Shown in pieces: positions 6,460-18,900 of a stretch of DNA of 24,056 bases. Both the position numbers and the translations under genes were made by a program. Position 1 is the stretch's first letter; the number at the start of each line of letters is the position of its first letter. Below the pieces are notes generated by a model that saw only the letters and a list, made by a program, of their open reading frames with translations, was not told where the DNA came from and did no database searches. The stretch spans positions 1-24,056 of IMG/VR virus record IMGVR_UViG_3300010354_000649; one strand, 5' to 3'. The stretch is from a virus.

Positions 6460-9400
6460 ATGTCATCCACTGATAGACAAAATAGATTGCTTGTAGCCGA
6501 AGATTGGAAGAGAATCTATCAAAGTTTCAAAAATGCTGATTTTACCAGTTATGATTTTGAAAATTTGCGTAGAGTAATGATTGCCTATCTTCGTGAAAAC
6601 TATCCTGAAGATTTTAATGACTACATAGAAAGCAGCGAATATCTAGCACTTATAGATATGATTGCTTTTTTAGGTCAAAGTTTTGCCTTTCGTGTGGATC
6701 TAAATGCTCGTGAAAACTTTTTAGAACTAGCAGAACGTAGGGAAAGTATATTACGATTAGCTCGTACATTAAGTTATAATGCTAAACGTAATAAACCAGC
6801 TACTGGATTACTCAAGTGGGAAAGTATAAGTACCACAGAAGATATTATAGATAGTAATGGTCGCAATATAAGCAACCAAGAAATTATTTGGAATGACCCT
6901 AGCAATTCTAACTGGTTAGATCAATTTATAAGAGTAGTTAATGCTGCATTACCTATGACAGCACAATTTGGTAGTCCAGATTCTGCAAGTAATGTTTTTA
7001 ATATACCAACTGAACAATATAGACTGCAAACTGTGGGAACTAGTGTGCCCGTATATGCCTTTAGTAAAGCAGTTGATGGTCGTAATATGAATTTTGAATT
7101 GGTAAGCACAGTTTTAAAAGATAATAATATCACAGAAGAACCGCCTCTTGCAGGACGTAGGTTAAGTTTCATTTATAGAGATGATGGTAAAGGTGCCGCT
7201 AGCAATAGTAATGGTTTCTTTCTTATGTTTAAACAAGGAAGTCTAAACACAGGCACATTTACATTAAATGAACCAACAACCAATGAAATTGTAGATATTG
7301 ATGCCACTAATATAAATGATAGTGATATTTGGTTGTATAAACTTAATTCTAACGGTAGTGAAAGTGAATATTGGGATAAAGTTTCTAATTTTGAAGCTAA
7401 CAATATCATATACAATAGTGTTAAAAAGAATATTAAAAATATTTACAATGTTATTACACGAACAAATGATAGAGTAAGTTTAGTCTTTGGAGATGGAGTA
7501 TTTGGTAATCTACCATTTGGCACTTTTAGAATATATTACAGAACTAGTAATGGTATAAGCTATACAATAAATCCAAAAGACATGCGTAGCGTCAGTGTAG
7601 ATGTAAGTTACCTATCAAATACGGGACAATTAGAAGTTTTGAGTATAGCTATGAGCCTTCAAAATAGTGTGGCAAATAGTAGCCCTAGTGAAAGTGATGA
7701 TGAAATTAAAGCCAAGGCGCCTGCTACATATTATACTCAAAATAGAATGATCACAGCAGAGGATTACAACATCAGTCCATTGAGTGTAGATCAAGATGTA
7801 TTAAAAATAAAAACAGTGAATAGGTCAAGTAGTGGTATAAGTAGGTATTTCGATCTTATAGATCCTACAGGTAAGTACAGTAGCACTGACTTGTTTAGTG
7901 ATGATGGTATAATTTATAGAGAAGAATATGAAGATACTTTTAGGTTTACCTATAAAAATAGAGTTGAAATACAGGCAGTAATCATAAATCAAGTATTACC
8001 TTACATTAGTAAAATTACTATTAGAAATTATTATTATCAAAAGTTTGCTAGGATAGTTTTAGATTATGATCCTGCTCTACAAATTAAATGGCAACAAAAT
8101 AGTCAAGGTACTAATTTTAGCACTGGCAAATTTAAAAATAATGCAGGGGTGATATTTGGATATAATTCAAATAATACTTTTAAAAGTTTAGAGCCAGGTG
8201 CATTACTTAAATTTGTAGCCCCAGATAATTATGTATTTTTACGCAGTGAAAACAATAGATTAGTTGCAACTAGTTTAAATTTGCCTAATACAACCAAGTA
8301 TGTTTGGGCTAAATTAGTTGATATTACCAGTGACGGGTTAGTTGAAGCACTACCAAATGGTAGTGGACCTATTACACTTAATGAAAAAATTCCTTCCAAT
8401 TCAATTATAACAGAAATTATACCAAAATGGACTATTAAATTAGATGATACTACAATGACACTGATGAATGATCTTATTTTCAACAATAAAGATTTTGGTT
8501 TACGTTATGATTTAGATACAAAAAGTTGGCAATTAGTATTTGATACAAACTTAAATCTTGTTGATCCTTTCAATATCGGAAGAACTGGGGATATAAGCAA
8601 CCAAAAATTAGATAGTAGTTGGTTATTAAGTTTTACAACAGATACAGAAAGATACACTGTGCGTAGTAGAAATTTACGATATATATTTGAAAGTGACAAG
8701 AAAATTAGATTTTATTATGATAAAACTAACAAAGTTTTTGACACAAAAACAAATAAAATTATCAAAGACAAAATAAGTATCCTAAATATTAATACAATAC
8801 CAGATTCACCTTACAGTCCTTTAAATTATTCAATAGATTGGGAAATTATAAATGAATTTATTGGTAATGATGGATATATTGATACTAAAAAGATCGAACT
8901 AACATTTAAAGATTCTAATGATGACGGTGTAGTAGATGATCCAGATATTTTTAACTTAATTGTAAGTCCTAGTAGTACAGATACATATAAGTTTATTATA
9001 CTTAAAAAGTATGAAACAAGTACAGGACAAATAGATTATGCTTGGGTGGAAAATTTGGCACCTGATGGATATCGTTTAATTGACATTGTTAATACATTTG
9101 GTAATATTCCATCTAGTTATTTTGTTGATAAAAAATATGTCTATGTTTATGATACTGATACGTTATTTCAGTATGATATGCTTTTGAATAAATTTGTAGT
9201 AAGTGTGGATTATAAAGTGCATCAAGGACGTAAAGGACTTAAATTTCATTACATTCATAGTGCAGATTATGAGGCTAGAATTGATCCAGGATATAGTAAT
9301 TTTATGGATCTGTATGTTTTAACCAAACAATATGATATAAACTTTAGACAATGGTTGTTAGGAAGTATAGATGTAGAACCAATGCCGCCTAGCACAGACC

Positions 9401-9912
9401 AGTTAGCTATAACTTTAGGTAATAAATTAGAACAAATAAAGGCAATGAGTGATGAAATTATATATCATCCGATAAGATATAAAATTTTATTTGGTGCCAA
9501 AGCTATTCCAAATTTAAGGGCTAGTTTTAAATTAGTTAAAAATCAAGAACAAATTATCAGTGATAATGATCTTAAATCAAGAGTATTAAATTCTATTAAT
9601 GAATTTTTTAGTTTAGAAAATTGGGATTTTGGTGATAGTTTTTATTTTAGTGAGTTAGTTGCTTATATAATGAATAGAACCGCTCCATTTTTAGTTAATA
9701 TTGTGATCGTCCCAAGGCAAGAAGATCTTACTTTTGGTAGTTTATTTGAAATTAAAGCAGAAAATGATCAAATTTTCATAAGTGGAGCTACTACCGAAGA
9801 TTTAGAAATAATTGATAGTATAACAGTGAGTAGCCTTAATGCTACAGGACTTATCAGTACAAATAATACTGTATTAAGTCAACAATTTATTGAGAGCAGA
9901 GCGAGAAATTAA
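6460..9912 (+). CDS. 6: Baseplate wedge protein gp6 (enlarged)
   Basis: This 1,150-residue protein carries recognisable gp6 blocks. Near the N-terminus are YLALIDMIAFLGQSFAFRVD (about 61-80) and NARENFLELAERRESILRLA. The mid-region has FGDGVFGNLPFGTFRIYYR (residues 344-362) and MITAEDYNISPLSVDQDVLK (from about 430). The C-terminus has an NWDFGDSFYFSELVAYI block near 1055 and NRTAPFLVNIVIVPRQ. In T4, gp6 (660 residues) dimerises to form the continuous inner ring that joins the six wedges; the conserved ends fit that role. The roughly 490 extra residues lie mainly between about 480 and 950 and look like beta-rich, Asn/Asp/Ser/Thr-rich added domains. A strong ribosome binding site and a tentative late promoter precede it. 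Its TAA overlaps the ATG of the giant gene. Confidence 0.9.
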   Translation: MSSTDRQNRLLVAEDWKRIYQSFKNADFTSYDFENLRRVMIAYLRENYPEDFNDYIESSEYLALIDMIAFLGQSFAFRVDLNARENFLELAERRESILRLARTLSYNAKRNKPATGLLKWESISTTEDIIDSNGRNISNQEIIWNDPSNSNWLDQFIRVVNAALPMTAQFGSPDSASNVFNIPTEQYRLQTVGTSVPVYAFSKAVDGRNMNFELVSTVLKDNNITEEPPLAGRRLSFIYRDDGKGAASNSNGFFLMFKQGSLNTGTFTLNEPTTNEIVDIDATNINDSDIWLYKLNSNGSESEYWDKVSNFEANNIIYNSVKKNIKNIYNVITRTNDRVSLVFGDGVFGNLPFGTFRIYYRTSNGISYTINPKDMRSVSVDVSYLSNTGQLEVLSIAMSLQNSVANSSPSESDDEIKAKAPATYYTQNRMITAEDYNISPLSVDQDVLKIKTVNRSSSGISRYFDLIDPTGKYSSTDLFSDDGIIYREEYEDTFRFTYKNRVEIQAVIINQVLPYISKITIRNYYYQKFARIVLDYDPALQIKWQQNSQGTNFSTGKFKNNAGVIFGYNSNNTFKSLEPGALLKFVAPDNYVFLRSENNRLVATSLNLPNTTKYVWAKLVDITSDGLVEALPNGSGPITLNEKIPSNSIITEIIPKWTIKLDDTTMTLMNDLIFNNKDFGLRYDLDTKSWQLVFDTNLNLVDPFNIGRTGDISNQKLDSSWLLSFTTDTERYTVRSRNLRYIFESDKKIRFYYDKTNKVFDTKTNKIIKDKISILNINTIPDSPYSPLNYSIDWEIINEFIGNDGYIDTKKIELTFKDSNDDGVVDDPDIFNLIVSPSSTDTYKFIILKKYETSTGQIDYAWVENLAPDGYRLIDIVNTFGNIPSSYFVDKKYVYVYDTDTLFQYDMLLNKFVVSVDYKVHQGRKGLKFHYIHSADYEARIDPGYSNFMDLYVLTKQYDINFRQWLLGSIDVEPMPPSTDQLAITLGNKLEQIKAMSDEIIYHPIRYKILFGAKAIPNLRASFKLVKNQEQIISDNDLKSRVLNSINEFFSLENWDFGDSFYFSELVAYIMNRTAPFLVNIVIVPRQEDLTFGSLFEIKAENDQIFISGATTEDLEIIDSITVSSLNATGLISTNNTVLSQQFIESRARN

Positions 9913-12900
9913 TGTCTGATGAAAATACTTTAGGAGTACCTTTAGATAATAATGAAAAGCGTAAAGCTGAAAGATTTTTACCTCAATTTTATCGTACTGA
10001 TAGTAACAAAAAATTCCTATCAGGAACTATAGATCCTTTAATACAAAGAGGAACAGCTAAAAAACTTAATGGATTTATAGGTAGAAAAAATAGTAAAGCT
10101 AGCAAAGGCGATGATATTTTTTTAAAAGAGGTTACAGATGAACGTAATGCATATCAATTAGAACCTTGTTTAACAACTGAAGACATACTAGGAAATACAA
10201 CCTTTTTTAAAGATTATATAGATTATATTAATACAATTAATGTATTTGGCGGTTTAACTAATAATCATCAAAGATTAAATGTACAAGAATTCTATAGTTG
10301 GAATCCACATATTTGTTGGGACAAATTTGTAAATTATTTGCAATACTATTGGTTACCTTACGGTCCAGAAACAATTAGGATTAATGGTAATAAAACATTA
10401 GATATAGTTAGTACATTTAAAGTTAACATTGTAGACGAAGGTGATAATTTTGCCTATTTAATGACTCCTGATGCACTTACACTAAACCCTGCATTAAGAT
10501 TATATAGAGGGGAAACTTATAGATTTGATATCACTGCTAAAGAACATCCCTTCAGCATACGTACAGATAGAGTAAGTAGTGCTAGCCCTGAATTTAGAGG
10601 TAGTACAAGTTTCAACTACAAACAGCATGGATCTAATAATTTTGAAATTGATATTCTTACAGATTCAGATGTAATACATTTAGAAGCACAACAAAGATTC
10701 GTTACAAGTGGTACAGGTCTTATGAGAGCTAATATTCAAGCTCAAGACGGAACTGTAAGAAGTATTACTAGTACTCAAACTAATCATTTAACACATGTTG
10801 TCTCAATAACACCTACTGCACAAAATCTATTAAAAATTAATGACATTGTAACATTTGATGCTGATATAACAGGGTCTACAGGATTATTAGGTGGTTTAGA
10901 ACCTATACAAACATATTACATAAAGAGTTTTGTATATGATGTTCCTCCAGTACCACCACAAGGAGTAGCCCCAACACCACCTAAAATTATAGGTTTTACA
11001 CTGAATTGGATACCACCTATTAATTTATTTGCAGAAGTTTATGTGAATGGTGCCAAACTCAAGCAAGGTGAATTTAATTTCACCACAAATGTTAAAAGAA
11101 AAAGAGTTTTAAACATACAATCTAATATAGGTAACAATGATGTTGTTATTTTAGATTTTTTTAAACTTAAAGATAATGACCAGTTTAGATATTTTGATGG
11201 TATAAAAACATTTGAAAGGATCAATAACAAACTAGTTGAAAGTAAAAATTTTAGCGTCAGTGATGGAATTTTAGAATTTACTGTATCTTTTGATGCACCT
11301 GATGTATTGTATTATGTTAGTAATGTTGATCCCAATACTAGTGGACTAATAAAGATTTTTGATATTACTGAAAATACTACTATAAATGTTGAACAAGAAG
11401 TAGTTGGTAAAATCAATTATAGTTCACAAGGTATAGATTTAAGCAACGGAATGAAAATTAAATTTGGTGGTTTGGTTTATCCTGTAGCATACCGTGATAG
11501 AGAATTTTACGTTGAAGGTGTAGGTGAAGAAATAAAACTTGTCGATGTTAAAACTTTAGAAGTTGTAACAGATATAGCATACAATGTTGATGTTAATTTC
11601 GACACAGGTGGTTATGATGAACTAGCATTTAATAATGTTAATTATGCAGCTCTAGATAAAGATTATATTGTAATTAATAGATCTAGTCGTGATCGTAATC
11701 CTTGGACTAGATATAATCGTTGGTTTCATAAAGATGTTATTGAAAAAACTGCAAAAATTTTAGGTAAATCAGCTGTTTATGATCAAAGTAAAAGAGCAAT
11801 AAGACCTATTATTGAATTTAATCCTGATATTAGATTGTATAATTTTGGGAATATTAGTAAACAAAATGTAGATTTAATAGACAATTTTACTAAAGATGTG
11901 TTTAGCACTATAGAAGGAAGTCTTGGTTATATTGTAGATGGTATAGAATTATTTAATGGACATAGAATAATCTTTACTGCGGATACAGATATAAGAGTTA
12001 CAAATAAAATCTATAAAGTAGAATTTACCAATGTGTATGATGAAAACACAGGCATTACAAAAAGACTTATACATCTAGCAGAAGAACCTGATGGTATACC
12101 AAAAGAGTTAGAAACTGTATTAGTTTTAGCAGGTAAAGAATACGGTGGAAATATGGTTTGGTTTAACGGAGTTACTTGGGTAAAAGGTCAAGCCAAAACT
12201 TCACTTAATCAAGCACCATTATTTTCTCTATTTGACAAAGATCACACACCTTTGAATGAAATAAGCAAATATGACGGAAGTACATTTAAAGGTACAAAAC
12301 TTTTCTCTTATAGAACTGGCAAAGGTACTACAGATAAAGAATTAGGATTCAGTCTAACCTATAAAAATATTAATAATATAGGTGATATATTATTTGATTT
12401 TAATTTAAGTGTTGATAATTTTAGATACAAAAAAGAAAATAAAGTTGTAGAGGAAAGTGTATCAAATAAATTTTTACAAAAATTATCTTCTGGTAATACA
12501 CAAGATTTAATTAACGGATGGACTAAAAATTCGATTGAAAATGTACAACCAATCGTTAGAATTTTTAAACAAGAATTAGTGGAAAAAAATTCAATTAAAC
12601 AAATACAAGTAAACAATTTTCCATTAGATGTATTTGAAGATAGTACGGATTTAGAAGATTTACGCATTAAAGTTTATGTGAATAATAAGAGATTATCTGA
12701 CAATGAGTATGAGCTTTACCAAGGTGTTGATATAAAATATATCAGATTAGAGCGTGATATAAAAACTGATGATATTTTAACTGTAAAATTATATACAAAA
12801 AAATCAAAAAGCACTGAAAAGGGCTATTATGAGTTCCCAATTAATTTTCAAAATAATCCCTTAAATGAGGACATAACAAATTTTACTCTTGGGGAAGTAA

Positions 12901-15900
12901 TTGATCATGTAAATTCTATTGTAGATAATGTTGATAATTTTGATGGGATATATCCAGGAGCAAGCAATTTAAGAGATATTGGTCAATTATCTGCTAAAGG
13001 ATTAAAATTTGTACAACATAGTGGGAGTCTAAATTTAAGTTTGTATCATTTGACCAATACTGATGCAAATATAATTAGAGCTCTTGAAAAAAGTATGTTT
13101 GATTACAATAGTTTTAAAAAATCCTTTATGTTCAATACAGAATATTTAGAAGAAGGATTGACTGATAAAGATGCTGTAGATAAACTATTGCAAATAATAA
13201 ATCAGAATAAAACTAGTAACATGTCCTATTATTTTAGTGATATGTTAGCTTATTTAGGAGAAAAAAATACACAATTTAAGATCAAAGAGTTTGTTCAAAG
13301 TAAATTTCCGTTATCTGATAATTTTTCTTTAGAAAAATTAACTGAAAAAGCAGTTTACATATATGTTAATGATCAACAATTAATTTACGAAAAGGATTAT
13401 AAATTTACAGGAGATGGGTTTGTAGAACTATTTGTAGAATTAAAAGAAAATGACATTGTAGATATGTATGAATATTCTAGTACAGATGGATGTTTCATAC
13501 CTCCCACTCCAACTAGTTTAGGATTATATCCAAAATATGAACCAAAAATTTATTTAGATACTACTTTGTTAAGTCCACAAAATGTAATACAAGGTCATGA
13601 TGGAAGTATAATTTTAGCATTCAATGATTACAGAGATAATTTAATATTAGAGTTAGAAAAAAGAATTTTTAATAATATTAAGGTAAATTATGATCCACAA
13701 ATTTTAGATATTTATGATTATATTCAAGGACCTAATAGACCTACATCTTACTCTCGAGACGAATTAAATAGAGTATTAGCACCAAACTTTTTTAAATGGA
13801 CTACTTTTGTAGATAAGGACTATACAAAAAGTCAATTATATATACAGTCCAATCCTTTTACTTTTAATTACAGCGAAATTCAAAGCTTTGATTTCACACC
13901 TTTACCAGGATACTGGAGAGGAATTTATAAATGGTATTACGATACAGATCGTATAAATTTATGTCCATGGGAAAGTTTAGGATTCAGCATAGAACCAACA
14001 TGGTGGCAAAACGTGTATGGTCCTGCTCCTTACACCAAAGATAATCTTATATTGTGGAATGATTTACGTGATGGTATTGTACGTGAACCAAATAAACCAA
14101 TTAGAATAGCAAATAAATTTATAAAACCTGTGCTTGAAAATATTCCAACTAATTCTAACGGTTTTTTACTTAATCCCATGGATGCTAATCTAGCTACAGG
14201 ATTGTTCAACGCACGTACAGAAAAGAATTATGTGTTTGGTGATGTTAGCCCAGTAGAAAATGCATGGCGTAGAAGTAGTTACTATCCATTTGCACTTCTT
14301 AAAACCATAATTTTACTAGCACCTAATCGTGTTTTCAGTGTATATTTTGATCGTAGTAGAATAATTAGAGATCAAGCAAGTCAGTTAATATATGAACCTA
14401 CAGGTAAAAGATTAAAATTACAAGATTTATTAATTACTAATACTGTTAATGATCAACAAAGGGTACAGACTTCAGGATTAGTTAATTATATAATAGATTA
14501 CTTGTTAACAAGAAAAAATAAAGCTATTGAAAGCTATAAATTTGACCTACAAAATTTATCAAATAAAATTAGTCATAGGTTAAGTGGTTTTAGCAGTGAA
14601 GAAAAATTTAATTTAATTCTCGATAGTAGAAATATAAATTCAACAACCAGTGTATTTGTACCTAAAGAGAATTATAAAATATTTTTAAACACTGGATCAC
14701 CTACAACACGATTATTTTATAGTGGAGTAATAATAACCAAATTATATACAAGGTATGGTTTAGGTTATGAAATAAAAGGATATAGTCAAAGTCAACCGTT
14801 TTTTTATTATCTACCTTGGTCCAAGTCTGGATTTAAAATAAATGTTGGTGGTATAAGTGAATCATATATTATATATGAACCTAATCAAACCTACGTAGCT
14901 GGTAATATAGTAAAAATTTTAGAAAATTACTATAGAGTAAAAATAAGCCATAATAGTGGACCTAATATAGACTATAGTTTATTAGCGAAATTGCCTAGTT
15001 TACCAATTGTGGGAGGAATTGATGCTGATTTTAGGGCAGAATTTTATAATAACCCACAAATACTTAATTATGGAACTATTCTATACAGTGTGCAGGACGT
15101 GGTTGATTTTATATTAGGTTATGGAGAATATTTAAAAAGTAATGGATTTATATTTGACACCTATATCCCAGAACTAAAGGATGTAGGATCATGGCAATTG
15201 AGTGCCAAAGAATTTATGTTTTGGGTCACACAAAATTGGGGTACTGGTAAAGATTATTATGATGAATGGAAGCCATTTACTAACTATAGAACTGGCGATT
15301 TTATTATCAATAATAATCTTTTTTACAGTGTTAAAGAAGATCATACCACAACAAGTATTTTTGACAGTGACAAATATTTACCAATAGAAAATATAGATAG
15401 TTCAGGAGCAAGTGCAATAAGTTTAAGTCCAGCTGCTCTTGGTATAACTTTAAGTTTAAAATATAACATCGTTGATAATGTAATAAGTCCTTTAGATTAT
15501 GAAATTTTCAAAAGTGATGGTAGTAAATACGAACCTAACGATTTAAATTATTATAGAGATGGTAATAGATTTACTTTAAAACCTAAAAATCAAGACCAAG
15601 GGATATACGGTGTTGGATTTTATCTAGTTCAAAAAGAACATGTTTTAGTGATAGATAATACTACTCAATTTAATGATATTATATACAATACTGCTACAGG
15701 ATATAGACAAGAAAGGCTAAAAGTATATGGATATAAAACTATAGACTGGAATGGAAGTTTTGATAGTCCAGGATTTGTTTATGACTCAGCAACTTTAAGC
15801 GAATGGAGCACATGGACAGACTATAATGTTGGAGATATTGTAAAGTACAAAGAATTTTTCTACACTGCGACACAAAAAATAGTTGGAACAGATGCCTTTG

Positions 15901-18900
15901 ATACTAATGTTTGGCAACGACTTTCGCAATCTCCAACAAGTCAATTACTACCAAATTGGGATTATAAGAGTTTACAATTTTTAGATTTTTATGATTTAGA
16001 TAGTGATAATTTTGATAGTAATCAGCAATCAATAGCACAACATCTTATTGGATATCAAAAACGTCAATATCTAAACAACATTATTAAAAACGATGTAAGT
16101 GAATTTAAATTTTATCAAGGCATGATTACTGAAAAAGGAACATTAAATTCTCTTAACAAATTATTTGATGTTTTAGGTCCTGATAATAAAGAAAGTTTAG
16201 AATTTTTAGAAGAATGGGCAGTGCGTGTAGGTACTTATGGGGCAACAAATACATATGAAGAAATAGAATTTGTTTTAGATGAAATTAAATGGAAAACAGA
16301 ACCTCAAGCTTTTGAACTAGTTAATGAAATTGACCCTACTAAAAAAGATTATGTAATTAGACAAACAGATAATGAACTTTATCTAAAACCAATAAATTAT
16401 AATAAAGATATTTGGCCTATTGCTAATGATTATACAAAATTTCTTAAAACTCCTGGGTTTAGTAAGGTAGAATTTGCAAAACTTATATTAGACGATTTAT
16501 CAGATATATTAACACTACAAGAGAAACAAACTATAGATATAAGTGTAGGAGACTATGTATGGTGCGGGTTTCAAACAAAAATAAACCAATTTGGTGATGA
16601 TTGGAACATTTTTAGATATAACAAACTAGATGTATCAGTGACTATGGTAAGTGTTAGTACCACAGATCCTACAAAATTAATAGTAACATTTAATATTTGG
16701 CCAAACTTTGTAGATGGCGACATAGTTAAATTTAAAAGTAATTATGAAAAGTTTAATAAATTTTATGTTGTTAAAGTTAATTACAATGGTATTACTCCTG
16801 TCAACATAACTATTTCAAAGGATAAAGATTTTCAGCTTAATGAACTACAACTTAACACAAATGAAACTTATACTTTCAACAAGCAAAGATATAATAATAT
16901 TGATGAGGTTGTAATACCTAAATATGTAAACCAAGAAACTAATAAATGGCCATATGGTGAGTTACTTTGGTTTACAGATAGTGAAGGTAAAAATAGTATT
17001 TGGAAAAATAGGAATGTTTATAGACAGGAAAATATTACTAATTTTAGTAATATTGAAAATCAAGAATTTGGACATACTGTAGCAGTTAATGAAGATTCTA
17101 CTGTTTTAGCAGTATTATCAAGAACTGATGAAATTTGGAGTGGCGACTTTTCATCTGGCACAACATATCAAAAAAATAATATTGTATATACAGATAATAA
17201 GTTTTGGAGATGCATTGCTGACACTAGTACAAAAAATATTTTTACTCCAAGTAAAAATTTAGCAAATGTTGAAATAATTGAAGTAGACGGGCAAAAAAGA
17301 TTTTCTTGTGATAGTGTTGAATATCTACAAGTAGGATCTCTAATACAAGTATCTGGCGTATTTGTAGGTTTTGCTCAAATATCAGGGCATGTTGATGGTA
17401 AAATATATAAAGTTAGACAAGTTATTAACAATTTAAACCAAAATGATTTTATTTTAGAGAATTTGGATGGCAGTAATTTAACATTATCAGTTGGTGTACC
17501 AAGTAGTGTAAGTTTTACACTTCAAGGTGATTGGATAGAAACTAATCAATCTAGTAGACAAATTGTAATATTTGTTAAACCTTATTTAAGTACACAATGG
17601 GCTAAAAAACAAGTTATATACGCTGAATCAAATACATTTAAATTTGGTGAAAACATTAGTATAGATAAAAATGGTAGATTTATTGCAATTACAGGAATAA
17701 GAAAAAAGAACAATACTAATCAATTAGAATCTGCTGTATATTTGTATAGTATACCTCAAAGAGTAGTTACATTCAGCAGTGATTATACCCTAACAACAGG
17801 TAATAGATTAGATTATAAAAATAACAAAATAATTATTCCTGGGCACTTACTTGCTGAAGGTACCCTTGTAAAATACACGACTTCAGGTACTCCATTGAAA
17901 GGTTTAGAAAATAATCAAGAATATTATGTTCAAACTCTTGATAGTGAAAGTTTTAGATTAACTAGAGATGTAGATAGAATCGATTTAATTATTTTACAAA
18001 AAAGTGTATCTGGAACTCATTATATAACTAATTTAAATATAGCTCAAGATTATAGTTTGACTACTGTAATATCAAATACTGAAACAACTGATATAAATTT
18101 TGGTAGGAAAATAAGATTTGGTATTATTGAAAATTCTAATCCAATTTTTAACTCTTACAGAATTTTAATTAGTAGCTTTGAAAAGGGTGTATTTGTATAC
18201 AGCTATTTTAATAATATCTTAAACAATCCTATAAAGATAGATAATGCCAATCCTGCTAGTTTTGCATATGATTTTGATATAAGTGCTAATGGATTGAGAA
18301 TTGTCATAAGTGCTCCTAGTCAAGGCAAAGTATTTTTTTACAATAACTCATATACACCATCATTAATAACAGCAACTAATAACGAAGGGTTCGGTCAAAG
18401 TTTAAGTTTGAGCAATGATGGTAGATATTTGGCTATAAGTAGTCCTATTTTTGATCGAATTAGAACAGATCAGGGTAAAGTTAGTGTACTTAAATTAGTT
18501 AATACTTGGATGCCTGATACCTTTTATAATGCAAATGATTTAGTTTTTTACAATTTTAATCATTATATAGTTTTGGTAAACCATACATCACCTAGTAGTT
18601 TCAGTACTAATAATTTACAATTATTGTCTAATATATCTGGAACAAGTCCGTTTTATCTTGATCAAATTATAGAAGATCGCAATCCAGAAAATAATGAAGA
18701 ATTTGGGTATTTTGTTAAATTTTCAAATGAAGTAGATAATATACCAAAAACTTTAATAATTTATAGCAGAAAAGCAGATGCCTTTACTCTGGACACTTAT
18801 GATGACGTACTTTATCCTCAAATAAGTGATACTAATTCAGTTGTAGACGTAGGTAGAATTGACATATTTGATAGATATGTTAGCAAGTTCATTTATTCAG

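Noticed and set aside
15202-15387. Plus-strand 61-codon open frame
   Set aside because: It is a shifted-frame shadow; the main frame of the giant gene through this stretch encodes module 2 and conserved aromatic blocks.
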